From NCBI RefSeq assembly GCF_002872255.1, contig NZ_NIPR01000003.1, positions 1 to 64,000 of the forward strand: a stretch of DNA of 64,000 bases, written 5' to 3'. The position numbers were made by a program, and so were the translations under genes. The notes under the pieces were generated by a model. That model saw nothing but the letters and a program-made list of their open reading frames with translations, made no database searches and had not been told where the DNA came from. Below are positions 10,582 through 18,306 of the stretch, in pieces. The stretch is from Companilactobacillus nuruki (GTDB lineage Bacteria; Bacillota; Bacilli; Lactobacillales; Lactobacillaceae). Numbering within the stretch: the first letter of the stretch is position 1; each line of letters starts with the position of its first letter.

Positions 10582-10603
10582 TTGAAAATAATTATTTATT
10601 TTG

Positions 10604-10636
10604 CACTCGATTATGAAAATGATCGAGTGTTTTTTT
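10604..10636 (+). terminator. Terminator of thrS
   Basis: Arms CACTCGA and TCGAGTG form a 7-bp perfect stem followed by seven T. Confidence 0.85.
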
Positions 10637-10866
10637 GTCCTTTTAAATTTGAAAAAATAGTTGATTTTTATTGTAAACAATTAACTTTTTAAAGTCTAAG
10701 CTTGATCTAAAATATGAACCTAAAATATATGCTTTATTATCGATCCCTAGAGCAGTTGATATATCAACACTGTTCACTAAAAATAAACACCTGTTTAATC
10801 ATGATATAACAGATATTTGAGAATAAATATTAATTAGAAAATGATAATTGTGAATTTAAATTTTTT
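10637..10866. other. Gene-free AT-rich stretch upstream of ald
   Basis: No credible ORF is seen. The stretch holds a perfect 14-bp palindrome, GTTGATATATCAAC, at 10755-10768, and a looser inverted repeat CTGTT...AACAG about 30 bases later. Either could be a regulator-binding site for the following ald promoter, but no known operator is recognised. Confidence 0.5.
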
Positions 10867-10894
10867 TTGTTAATTTATTCTCAATGGTCATAAT
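10867..10894 (+). promoter_or_regulatory. Candidate ald promoter
   Basis: TTGTTA at 10867-10872 and CATAAT at 10889-10894 are separated by 16 bases. Initiation just downstream would give a leader of about 110 nt before ald. Confidence 0.5.
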
Positions 10895-10914
10895 GCTTTG
10901 GAGATACTTTGAGT

Positions 10915-10997
10915 TTGTGAAGATAAAAATAAGGTTGTCAGCCGTTAAGGTAAGCGTTAACATACGAGTTGTAAGGAAATAGTTATTATCTTCACAA
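10915..10997 (+). promoter_or_regulatory. Long-range stem in ald 5' leader, class unknown
   Basis: TTGTGAAGATAA at 10915-10926 is perfectly complementary to TTATCTTCACAA at 10986-10997, enclosing 59 nt. The 3' arm shares its last two bases with the AAGGGAG ribosome-binding site of ald. No T-run follows, so it is not a terminator. It could be a translational control element or an untyped riboswitch-like fold; I do not recognise a known class. Confidence 0.5.
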
Positions 10998-11011
10998 GGG
11001 AGAGTGTAAAT

Positions 11012-12133
11012 ATGCAAATCGCTGTTATTAAAGAACAAAAAGAAGGAGAAGGTCGTGTAGCGGCCACTCCTGAAAATGTTCGCAAAATGGTTGAAGCTGG
11101 TAATGAAGTACTTGTTGAAAAAGATGCAGGTATTGGAGCTGGTTTTACGAACGAAGAGTATGTCGAAGCTGGTGGTAAGTTAGTTAGCCATGAAGATGGT
11201 TGGAATGCTAAATTGATCATCAAGGTTAAGGAGCCTGATCCAGAAGAGTATAAGTATTTTAAGAAAGGACAAGTAATCTGGGGATTTCAACATTTAGCAT
11301 CATCGAAACCTACTGTTGAAGCAATGATAAAGGCTGGGACAACTGCAATTGGTGGAGAAACAATTGTTAAAGATGGCAAACTAGAATTGTTAGCACCAAT
11401 GAGTGCAATTGCTGGAAGACGTTCAGTTATCATGGGTAGTTACTATCTAGAGGCTCAACATCAAGGACAAGGAATCCTAATGCCAGGAATTCCAGGAATT
11501 GAAGCTGGAAACGTTGTTATTTTTGGTGGTGGAAATGCTGCAATTAACGCCGCTGAATTAGCACTAGGAATGGGAGCATCAGTGGTTATCATTGAACTTA
11601 ATGATGATAGAATTAAATTCCTAGAAGATAAGTTTGCTGGTAAAAAGTTTAGAGCCGTTAAGTCTAACGAAGAAAATCTTGCTAAAGAAATTAAAGATGC
11701 TGATATCTTTATTTCCACAATTCTTATTCCTGGTTCAAGACCACCTAAGTTGGTTAAAGAATATATGGTTAAATCCATGAAACCAGGTAGCGTAATTGTT
11801 GATGTTGCCATCGATCAAGGCGGAACGGTTGAAACAATTGATCATCCAACCACAATTGATGACCCAATCTTTGTTAAAGATGGAATTATTCACTATGCTG
11901 TTCCTAATCAACCTGGTGCAGTACCACGAACAGCTACAATGGCTTTGGCAAAGGGAAATTTGCGTTACTTACTAGAAATTGCCGACAAGGGTATTAATGA
12001 AGCAATTAAGTCAGATGGGGCACTTGCTTCAGGGGTTAATGTCTTTGAAGGAAAAGTAACAAATAAAGGACTGGCAGATTCATTGGATTTACCATACACA
12101 GAGCTTTCTGTTGAGGAATCTTCTGTAAATTAA
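11012..12133 (+). CDS. ald: Alanine dehydrogenase
   Basis: A 373-aa protein, the usual length for NAD-dependent L-alanine dehydrogenase. The N-terminus (MQIAVIKEQKEGEGRVAATP) carries the substrate-binding Arg and the MRP-type region, and the Rossmann NAD site is VVIFGGGNAAINAAELALGMG near 170-190. VDVAIDQGG and the HYAVPNQPGAVPRTAT segment complete the active site. The enzyme interconverts alanine with pyruvate and ammonia. It sits next to a threonine/serine dehydratase and an amino acid permease, suggesting amino acid catabolism feeding pyruvate or 2-oxobutyrate. The leader carries an unusual long-range stem. Confidence 0.97.
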   Translation: MQIAVIKEQKEGEGRVAATPENVRKMVEAGNEVLVEKDAGIGAGFTNEEYVEAGGKLVSHEDGWNAKLIIKVKEPDPEEYKYFKKGQVIWGFQHLASSKPTVEAMIKAGTTAIGGETIVKDGKLELLAPMSAIAGRRSVIMGSYYLEAQHQGQGILMPGIPGIEAGNVVIFGGGNAAINAAELALGMGASVVIIELNDDRIKFLEDKFAGKKFRAVKSNEENLAKEIKDADIFISTILIPGSRPPKLVKEYMVKSMKPGSVIVDVAIDQGGTVETIDHPTTIDDPIFVKDGIIHYAVPNQPGAVPRTATMALAKGNLRYLLEIADKGINEAIKSDGALASGVNVFEGKVTNKGLADSLDLPYTELSVEESSVN

Positions 12134-12174
12134 AAAAATAATTAAGGGCAAATATAAAAGATGAGGTGTGGACA

Positions 12175-13209
12175 ATGATCAAAGGTGTAAGTGTAAATGC
12201 AGATAGTGTTGTAGATATTCATGATATTGAAGAAGCTAAAGCTATTGTTGGGAAATACGCTCGTAAAACCCCTCTAGTTCAATCCATGTTTTTAAGTAGA
12301 AATGTAGTTGGTGGGGATGTTTTTCTAAAGTTAGAAAACATGCAATTAACAGGATCGTTCAAGTTCAGAGGTGCTAATAATAAGATCAATCATCTTACTC
12401 AAGAAGAGAAAGATCGTGGGGTTATCACTGCATCAGCTGGTAACCATGCACAAGGTGTAGCTTTGACAGGCCATTTGTTAGGAATTGATACAACGGTTGT
12501 TATGCCAGATGAAGCACCACAAATGAAACGTGATGCTACTCGTGGGTATGGTGCTGAAGTTGATATTCACGGCGCAACATTTGATGATGCACACAGATGG
12601 ATGTTTGAACGTGCTGAAAGAGAAGGAAAAACTATTGTTGATCCATTCAATGATAAATATGTTATTGCTGGACAAGGAACAATTGGTTTGGAAATTCTAG
12701 ATGATATTTGGGATGTAGATACCGTAATTGTTCCTGTCGGTGGTGGCGGATTGATTTCAGGTGTTGCAACTGCTTTGAAATCATTCAACCCTAATATTCA
12801 TATCGTTGGTGTTCAATCAGAAAATGTTCATGGAATGTATGCATCTGTTAAAGCTGGTCAAATTACAAAACATCACGATGACTTTACACTGGCTGACGGA
12901 ACAGATGTGGCGGTACCTGGGGACATTACTTTCCCAATCGTTAGTTCATTAGTTGATGAAATTGTTTTGGTTAATGAAAAAGAAATTGCTCAAGCAATGA
13001 AGGACTTATTACAAAGAACTAAAGTTGTTGCTGAAGGTGCTGGGGCACTTCCTGTAGCCGCTCTTGAATCACATAAGATCGATGATAGATGGCTTAAAAA
13101 TAAGAAGACTGTTGCCATGGTATCTGGTGGTAATGTTGATCTTAATAGAGTTTCACAAATTATCGATCAATTCTTTAAGCCAGTTAAAGCTGACGGGGGC
13201 ATTGGCTAA
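12175..13209 (+). CDS. Threonine/serine ammonia-lyase, catabolic type
   Basis: About 344 aa from ATG 12175, which has GAGGTG 7 bases upstream; a GTG at 12166 would overlap that site. This is a fold-type II PLP enzyme: the PLP lysine lies in GSFKFRGA, the asparagine loop is SAGNHAQGVA, and the phosphate-binding glycine loop is VPVGGGGLISG. There is no C-terminal ACT regulatory domain, so it resembles catabolic TdcB rather than long biosynthetic IlvA. It deaminates threonine (and probably serine) to 2-oxobutyrate or pyruvate. It lies 41 bases after ald and probably shares its transcript; a terminator follows. Confidence 0.9.
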   Translation: MIKGVSVNADSVVDIHDIEEAKAIVGKYARKTPLVQSMFLSRNVVGGDVFLKLENMQLTGSFKFRGANNKINHLTQEEKDRGVITASAGNHAQGVALTGHLLGIDTTVVMPDEAPQMKRDATRGYGAEVDIHGATFDDAHRWMFERAEREGKTIVDPFNDKYVIAGQGTIGLEILDDIWDVDTVIVPVGGGGLISGVATALKSFNPNIHIVGVQSENVHGMYASVKAGQITKHHDDFTLADGTDVAVPGDITFPIVSSLVDEIVLVNEKEIAQAMKDLLQRTKVVAEGAGALPVAALESHKIDDRWLKNKKTVAMVSGGNVDLNRVSQIIDQFFKPVKADGGIG

Positions 13210-13227
13210 GACTTAGTTATTGAATAC

Positions 13228-13269
13228 AACAAAAGATGCTGCATATGGGGTGCAACATCTTTTGTTTTT
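13228..13269 (+). terminator. Terminator after threonine dehydratase
   Basis: AACAAAAGATG at 13228-13238 and CATCTTTTGTT at 13256-13266 form a perfect 11-bp stem followed by T residues. Confidence 0.88.
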
Positions 13270-13315
13270 AAAACATTGTAAATCTAATATTCCGTTGTAT
13301 TGGAGGTAAATATTT

Positions 13316-14680
13316 ATGGGCAAACAAGATGATGGTTTGAAAAAATCGATTGGATTTTTTCCAGCCTTTGCGACAGTTACTGGAAGTGTAATTGGTACAG
13401 GGGTTTTCTTCAAGGCCTCGGCTGTTACCAATTATACTGGATCGATAAGTTTGACAATGCTTGTGTGGTTTTTGGGAGGTTTTATTACAATTTGTGCTGG
13501 TCTAACCGGTGCAGAATTAGCAGCTGCTTATCCTGAAACGGGCGGCTTAACTAGATACATTGAACATAGTTATGGTGGCTTTTGGGGATTCATGGCTGGA
13601 TGGGCTCAGGCAATTATTTATTTTCCGGCCAATGTAGCGGCAATATCAATTGCCTTTGGAACGCAGTTTGCACATTTATTTACACTATCTAACTCTTGGA
13701 TCGTTCCAATTGCCATTATAAGTGCTCTGTCAGTTACTTCATTAAATTGGATTAGTGCAAAAGTTGGTGGTTGGGTAACGTCCGTTTCATTAGTCGCCAA
13801 ATTGATTCCACTTGCTTTAATAGTTCTTTTTGGTTTCTTACATGAAGGACCGGTTGAATTTTCGCTTTTTCCAATTGTAGCGGGTCCACACCGTAATCTT
13901 ATTACAGCCATGGGAAATGGACTCTTGGCAACAATGTTTGCATATGATGGCTGGATTCACGTAGGTAATATTTCTGGTGAAATGAAAAATCCTAGAAAGG
14001 ATTTGCCTAAAGCTATTTCTCTAGGTATTGCGGTTGTTATGTTAGTTTATATTCTGGTAAATGCTGTTTTCATGTATGTTTTACCTATTAATCAAATTTC
14101 TGGTAATCTAAATGCTGCTTCAGATGCATCAACTGCAATTTTTGGTGGTATGGGTAGTAAATTAGTAACAATTGGAATTTTGATTTCAGTATATGGTGGC
14201 TTAAATGGCTATACTATGACAAGTATGCGTGTTCCTTATGTGATGGGAAAAGAACACAAATTGCCATTTGGCAATGTATTTGCTAAATTGAATAAAGCTG
14301 GTATTCCTTGGGCTGCCGGAGCAATTCAATTAGTTATTGCATGTTTGATGATGCTATCAGGACAATTCGATGCGATTACTAATATGTTGATTTTTGTTAT
14401 CTGGATCTTTTATGTAATGGCATTTATAGCAGTTATTAAGTTAAGACATACGCAACCGGAACTTTATAGACCATACAAAGTTCCACTTTATCCAATTATT
14501 CCATTAATTGCGATCGTCGGTGGATTATTTATCTTAGTGGTTACTTTATTTACTGAATTTTTTACAACAATAATCGGTATTGCAGTCACGGCTATTGGAA
14601 TTCCAATTTATTTCTATTTGAAGAAAAAATGGAGGTTTGAAGAATGTGATGTATCAGGATTGAAGAGTGCCGTGGATTAG
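13316..14680 (+). CDS. APC-family amino acid permease
   Basis: A 454-aa integral membrane protein with about 12 hydrophobic segments. The family signature TGSVIGTGVFFK occurs in TM1, followed by GGFITICAGLTGAELAAAYPETGG and, in TM6, FAYDGW. These features match the L-type/SteT-like exchanger branch of the APC superfamily, which often moves serine, threonine or neutral amino acids. Its position after ald and the dehydratase suggests it supplies their substrates, but specificity cannot be read from the sequence. GGAGG precedes the ATG. Confidence 0.9.
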   Translation: MGKQDDGLKKSIGFFPAFATVTGSVIGTGVFFKASAVTNYTGSISLTMLVWFLGGFITICAGLTGAELAAAYPETGGLTRYIEHSYGGFWGFMAGWAQAIIYFPANVAAISIAFGTQFAHLFTLSNSWIVPIAIISALSVTSLNWISAKVGGWVTSVSLVAKLIPLALIVLFGFLHEGPVEFSLFPIVAGPHRNLITAMGNGLLATMFAYDGWIHVGNISGEMKNPRKDLPKAISLGIAVVMLVYILVNAVFMYVLPINQISGNLNAASDASTAIFGGMGSKLVTIGILISVYGGLNGYTMTSMRVPYVMGKEHKLPFGNVFAKLNKAGIPWAAGAIQLVIACLMMLSGQFDAITNMLIFVIWIFYVMAFIAVIKLRHTQPELYRPYKVPLYPIIPLIAIVGGLFILVVTLFTEFFTTIIGIAVTAIGIPIYFYLKKKWRFEECDVSGLKSAVD

Positions 14681-14681
14681 C

Positions 14682-14727
14682 AAAACAGGTCTAGCAACTA
14701 TTAAAATAGTTACTAGACCTGTTTTTG
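14682..14727. terminator. Bidirectional terminator between permease and MerR gene
   Basis: Long stem AAAACAGGTCTAG / CTAGACCTGTTTT with an inner AACTA/TAGTT pair; A-run and T-run on opposite sides serve both convergent genes. Confidence 0.88.
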
Positions 14728-14733
14728 TTCAGC

Positions 14734-15180
14734 TTATTTTGTTAGAAATGGATCATGTAGGTTAAGAGTTCTTTTTTCGGTTTCTACATATTTTATTTGG
14801 GTACTAATAATATTGAATGCATCGTCAGAAGAATATCTGTCTAGTTTGGTATTTATTTCCTTCAAACTTTCATTTAGAATGCGTTGTTGATCTAAAACAT
14901 TTTGTTTGTGTTCTTGTAATAGATATTTTCTTTGTTTAATTGTAGAAGTACCTTGCATGCATAGCTGAATATAATCTCTTATTTTTTCTATCGGCATGCC
15001 GGTATTTTTCAAACAACAGATAGTCTGAATGAAACCGAAATCTGATTTAGAGAAAACGCGATAACCGGCCTGATTTTTTGAAACGAAAGGTAAGAGTCCT
15101 TTTTTATCATAATAACGAATAGTTGAAATGGGTAAATCAAAGTGTTCAGCCACGTCTTTAATTGAATATAATTTCTCCAT
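14734..15180 (-). CDS. MerR-family transcriptional regulator
   Basis: A 148-aa protein. The N-terminal MerR winged helix is YSIKDVAEHFDLPISTIRYYDKKGLLPF (shown in parts: SIKDVAEHF and IRYYDKKGLL), followed by a coiled coil. It has no C-terminal metal-type cysteine cluster, as in MerR subfamilies that respond to redox or organic stress. The ATG lies behind GAGGAAG on the minus strand. It is divergent from an SDR reductase, the usual arrangement when the MerR protein controls that target from a shared promoter. Confidence 0.92.
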   Translation of the reverse strand: MEKLYSIKDVAEHFDLPISTIRYYDKKGLLPFVSKNQAGYRVFSKSDFGFIQTICCLKNTGMPIEKIRDYIQLCMQGTSTIKQRKYLLQEHKQNVLDQQRILNESLKEINTKLDRYSSDDAFNIISTQIKYVETEKRTLNLHDPFLTK

Positions 15181-15202
15181 AAAAAAACTTCCTCAAAGTT
15201 AT

Positions 15203-15237
15203 TGCTCTAAACTATGGTTTAGGGTTTAAAGTAATGA
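15203..15237 (+). promoter_or_regulatory. Divergent MerR-type promoter/operator
   Basis: The inverted repeat CTAAAC-TATG-GTTTAG lies at 15207-15222, overlapping the end of a possible -35 TTGCTC at 15203-15208. The -10 element is not clear (TAAAGT or TAATGA downstream). A dyad placed in an overlong spacer is the hallmark of MerR-activated promoters, so this is the likely binding site for the divergent regulator. Confidence 0.65.
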
Positions 15238-15278
15238 TAATCAATTAAGACAATAATATCAATAAAGAGGAATTTATT

Positions 15279-16283
15279 ATGAAAAAAGCATTAGTAACAG
15301 GTGGAACAGGGTTTCTAGGTTTACAATTAATTTTCAGATTACTTCAAGATGGTTATGATGTAAGGACGACTATTCGAAAAGAATCCGGTAAACAACGAAT
15401 TTTGAAAGTTTTACAAGATAATGGAATTAAAAACACTGATAAGCTATCTTTTGTAGAGGCTGATTTATTAAGCGATAATAACTGGGATGAAGCTATGAAA
15501 GACATAGAATATGTTTTTAGCGTTGCTTCACCAGTTTTTTTCAATAAACCTAAAGATGAATCTGATGCTATTCAACCAGCATTACAAGGAATACTAAGAA
15601 TACTATCGGCAGCTAATAATGCTGGAGTAAAGAAAGTTGTTATGACATCTAATTTTGGAGCAGTAGGATTTAGCAAAACAAAAGGTGTGACGACTGAAAG
15701 AGATTGGACTGATCCAGAGCAAAAGGGTCTATCTATTTATGAAAAATCAAAATTACTGGCCGAAAAAGCGGCTTGGGGTTACGTAAGGGAACCTGATGTT
15801 AATTTGGAATTTGCGACGGTTAATCCGGTTGCAATTTTTGGGCCAGCGCTGGATCAACATGTTTCAGGAAGCTTTGATTTATTGAAAAACATTCTTAATG
15901 GTAATAAAATGCCCGATTTTGATTTGAATGTTGTTGATGTACGTGATGTTGTTGATATTCAAATCAGAGCAATGGAAAATTCAGAATCCGATGGACAACG
16001 CTTTATTGCCAGTGCGGATGGAAAAATTTCAATGAAAGAAATAGCCTTATTGATCAAAAAGGAACGTCCAACAATTTCTGATAAAATAAATGTAAAACCA
16101 TTACCTAGCTGGATAGTTAAGATTGGTGCTTTATTTAATAAAACAGCCAGAGAAGGTCAACTTATGTTAGATATGAATCGTGAGGTTAGCAATCAAAAAG
16201 CCAAAAACGTTTTAGGATGGACACCGATTGCTGATAATAGAGCAGCAGTATTATCAGCTGTGGATTCACTTGGTAAGGATTAG
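15279..16283 (+). CDS. NAD(P)-dependent SDR reductase (extended family)
   Basis: A 334-aa extended short-chain dehydrogenase. The N-terminal Rossmann motif is TGGTGFLGLQL and the catalytic Y..K pair is in YEKSKLLAE. VNPVAIFGPAL and a C-terminal substrate domain follow. It resembles dihydroflavonol-4-reductase/aldehyde reductase-like enzymes that reduce carbonyl compounds. It is divergent from and likely activated by the MerR gene, which suggests a response to reactive carbonyls; this role is inferred. The substrate is unknown. Confidence 0.88.
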   Translation: MKKALVTGGTGFLGLQLIFRLLQDGYDVRTTIRKESGKQRILKVLQDNGIKNTDKLSFVEADLLSDNNWDEAMKDIEYVFSVASPVFFNKPKDESDAIQPALQGILRILSAANNAGVKKVVMTSNFGAVGFSKTKGVTTERDWTDPEQKGLSIYEKSKLLAEKAAWGYVREPDVNLEFATVNPVAIFGPALDQHVSGSFDLLKNILNGNKMPDFDLNVVDVRDVVDIQIRAMENSESDGQRFIASADGKISMKEIALLIKKERPTISDKINVKPLPSWIVKIGALFNKTAREGQLMLDMNREVSNQKAKNVLGWTPIADNRAAVLSAVDSLGKD

Positions 16284-16381
16284 TATTAGTCTCAAGAGCC
16301 AATTATTTGTATTTTTTGTTCAAAAGATTTAAACTTTCAAAGTTATGACAATAGTTATTTATAGTAAGTTGGTGGAATGTG

Positions 16382-16410
16382 TTGACATATAATCATTTCA
16401 TTGCTATAGT
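16382..16410 (+). promoter_or_regulatory. Promoter of infC-rpmI-rplT operon
   Basis: TTGACA at 16382-16387 and TATAGT at 16405-16410 with a 17-base spacer, directly upstream of the L20 leader. Confidence 0.88.
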
Positions 16411-16417
16411 TAATAAC

Positions 16418-16540
16418 TGTTGAGATTAAGCAGAAGCGCCCGCTTCTCACCTATGCATTCGCCTCTAGGTTAATACGATTGCGTAAATATATAGTGGGCA
16501 TGCTTATGCGGCCCACTTTTTTAGTGGGCTAAATTACTCC
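16418..16540 (+). promoter_or_regulatory. Ribosomal L20-type leader of infC operon
   Basis: The leader between promoter and infC starts with a GC-rich stem (GCAGAAGCGCCCGCTTCTC) and ends in a terminator hairpin: GTGGGC at 16494-16499 pairs with GCCCAC at 16511-16516 before six T. A second GTGGGC at 16524-16529 can pair with the same GCCCAC, so the two hairpins exclude each other. This matches the known L20 leader of low-GC Gram-positive infC-rpmI-rplT operons, in which L20 protein represses the operon. Confidence 0.85.
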
Positions 16541-16554
16541 GGAGGTGACTACTC

Positions 16555-17088
16555 ATAGCAAGAGAATTATTATTAAATGATCAAATACGTGCAAAAGAAG
16601 TAAGATTGATTTCTGAAACTGGTGATCAAGTTGGTGTTAAGCCAACAGCTGAGGCACAACGTTTAGCCGAAGCAGCTAATATGGATCTAGTTCTAATGTC
16701 ACCAGGTGCTAAGCCACCTGTTGCCAGAATCATGGACTATGGTAAATATAAGTTTGATCTTCAAAAGAAGGATCGAGAAGCACGTAAAAAACAAAAAACT
16801 GTTAGTCTTAAGGAAGTACGTTTGAGCCCAACTATTGAAGCAAATGATTTCAATACTAAGCTAAACAATGCTCGCAAGTTCTTAGCTAAGGGTGATAAGG
16901 TCAAAGTTTCTCTTCGCTTTAAGGGTAGAGCGATTACTCATAAAGAGATAGGTAAGGAAGTCTTAGACCGCGTCGCTGAGCAGACTAAGGATGTTGCCAC
17001 GGTAACAACTAGACCTAAGATGGACGGTCGTAGTATGTTTTTAATGCTTGATCCAATTAACGCCAAAGATAATAAAAAGAAGAAATAG
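16555..17088 (+). CDS. infC: Translation initiation factor IF-3
   Basis: 177 aa when started at ATA 16555. The strong site GGAGGTG at 16541-16547 is 7 bases upstream, and residues [18 protein letters not shown] just after it match the conserved IF-3 N-terminus. The next in-frame start, TTG at 16606, would delete that conserved segment. IF-3 rejects non-AUG starts, so rare AUU/AUC/AUA starts give autoregulation in this family. The N-domain ([12 protein letters not shown]), linker, and C-domain ([18 protein letters not shown]) are all present. It leads the infC-rpmI-rplT operon. Confidence 0.95.
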   Translation: MARELLLNDQIRAKEVRLISETGDQVGVKPTAEAQRLAEAANMDLVLMSPGAKPPVARIMDYGKYKFDLQKKDREARKKQKTVSLKEVRLSPTIEANDFNTKLNNARKFLAKGDKVKVSLRFKGRAITHKEIGKEVLDRVAEQTKDVATVTTRPKMDGRSMFLMLDPINAKDNKKKK

Positions 17089-17102
17089 TGGAGGGATTTC
17101 CA

Positions 17103-17300
17103 ATGCCTAAACAAAAGACACACCGCGCATCAGCAAAAAGATTTAAGAAGACTGCTAATGGTGGTTGGAAGAGAATGCATGCTTATACAAGTCACCGTTT
17201 CCACGGTAAGACAAAGAAGCAACGTCGTCAATTAGCTAAACCAGGTATGGTTAGCTCAAGTGATATGAAACGTATCAAACAAATGTTAGCTACATATTAA
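17103..17300 (+). CDS. rpmI: 50S ribosomal protein L35
   Basis: A 65-aa basic protein beginning [17 protein letters not shown], typical of L35. The ATG at 17103 lies behind GGAGG; a GTG 15 bases upstream is in frame but overlaps the ribosome-binding site. Second gene of the infC operon. Confidence 0.97.
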   Translation: MPKQKTHRASAKRFKKTANGGWKRMHAYTSHRFHGKTKKQRRQLAKPGMVSSSDMKRIKQMLATY

Positions 17301-17351
17301 TTAGCTAAGCACTTAAATATTTATTTTCGTTAAATTAAAGGAGGAGTCATT

Positions 17352-17708
17352 ATGCCACGTGTAAAAGGTGGAACAGTAACTCGTAAACGTCGTAAAAAGG
17401 TTTTAAAATTAGCTAAGGGATATCGTGGTTCAAAACATATCACTTTTAAAGCAGCTCATACTCAAATCATGGTTTCATACCGTTATGCATTCCGTGATCG
17501 TCGCCAAGTTAAACGCGATTTCCGTAAGATCTGGATTGCCAGAATCAATGCTGCTGCAAGAATGAATGAAATTAGCTACAGCAAATTAATGCATGGTTTG
17601 AAATTAGCTAATGTTGACATTAACCGTAAGATGTTGGCTCAAATCGCTATTGAAGATCCAAAGGCATTCACAAGTTTAGTAGATACAGCTAAGAAAGCTT
17701 TAGCTTAA
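17352..17708 (+). CDS. rplT: 50S ribosomal protein L20
   Basis: A 118-aa L20 with the conserved start PRVKGG, the very basic N-terminal arm ([14 protein letters not shown]) and the RNA-binding core ([21 protein letters not shown]). It is essential for early 50S assembly and is the expected autorepressor acting on the operon leader upstream of infC. AGGAGG precedes the ATG; a terminator follows. Confidence 0.98.
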   Translation: MPRVKGGTVTRKRRKKVLKLAKGYRGSKHITFKAAHTQIMVSYRYAFRDRRQVKRDFRKIWIARINAAARMNEISYSKLMHGLKLANVDINRKMLAQIAIEDPKAFTSLVDTAKKALA

Positions 17709-17712
17709 ATTT

Positions 17713-17750
17713 AAAAACGTAATTTGGATAAACCCAAATTACGTTTTTTT
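17713..17750 (+). terminator. Terminator of infC-rpmI-rplT operon
   Basis: AAAAACGTAATTTGG pairs perfectly with CCAAATTACGTTTTT, followed by further T. Confidence 0.9.
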
Positions 17751-17778
17751 ACTAATTAGCAGAGATGAGGATTAAATT

Positions 17779-18306
17779 ATGTTTAAACCGTATATTATGC
17801 TTGATAAAATCACGGATATCGACGTTGAGTCTCTCAAGAAACTTAATATTACTACGATCATGACGGATTTAGATAATACTCTTTTGCCATGGAATAGTGA
17901 TGAATATGATTTATCATTACGTAAATGGCTTAATCAAATGGCCCAAAATGATATTGAGGTTATGATAGTATCTAATAATAGTTACGAGCGTGTGGAAAAG
18001 GCCGTAAGTAAATTACCAGTTAGTATCGTTGCTCGCGCTGTAAAGCCCTTGCCATTCGTAATTATGAACCATATTAAGGAAGAAAACATTGATCCAGAGA
18101 ATGTGTTGTTCGTTGGGGATCAAGTTATGACTGATGTTTTAGCTGGAAATATGGCTAATTTAAAAACAGTTTTAGTAAAACCTTTGGTTGATACAGATGC
18201 AAAGAAAACCCGAGTTAATAGATTTTTTGAACGTCCTATTTTAAAGATTATGCAAAAACGTGATAAGAATTTATATTGGAAGGATTCATTAGATGATAGA
18301 AAATAA
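17779..18306 (+). CDS. yqeG: YqeG-family HAD IIIA phosphatase
   Basis: A 175-aa HAD hydrolase. Motif I is TDLDNTLLPW, motif II IVSNNS, and motif III/IV VLFVGDQVMTDVLAGN. The family sits at the head of the yqeG-yqeH-yhbY-nadD-yqeK-rsfS cluster across Bacilli; phosphatase activity is expected but the physiological substrate is not established. Its 3' end overlaps yqeH by 14 bases, so translation is coupled. Confidence 0.92.
   Translation: MFKPYIMLDKITDIDVESLKKLNITTIMTDLDNTLLPWNSDEYDLSLRKWLNQMAQNDIEVMIVSNNSYERVEKAVSKLPVSIVARAVKPLPFVIMNHIKEENIDPENVLFVGDQVMTDVLAGNMANLKTVLVKPLVDTDAKKTRVNRFFERPILKIMQKRDKNLYWKDSLDDRK

Noticed and set aside
10915-10997. ald leader stem read as a transcription terminator
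   Set aside because: No T-run follows the 3' arm and the loop is 59 nt; it sits beside the ribosome-binding site instead.
11461-11811. 116-aa ORF on the minus strand inside ald
   Set aside because: Shadow of a strongly conserved coding frame; no ribosome-binding site, no family features.
16606-17088. infC starting at TTG 16606
   Set aside because: This would remove the conserved first 17 residues and leave the strong upstream ribosome-binding site unused; ATA 16555 fits better.
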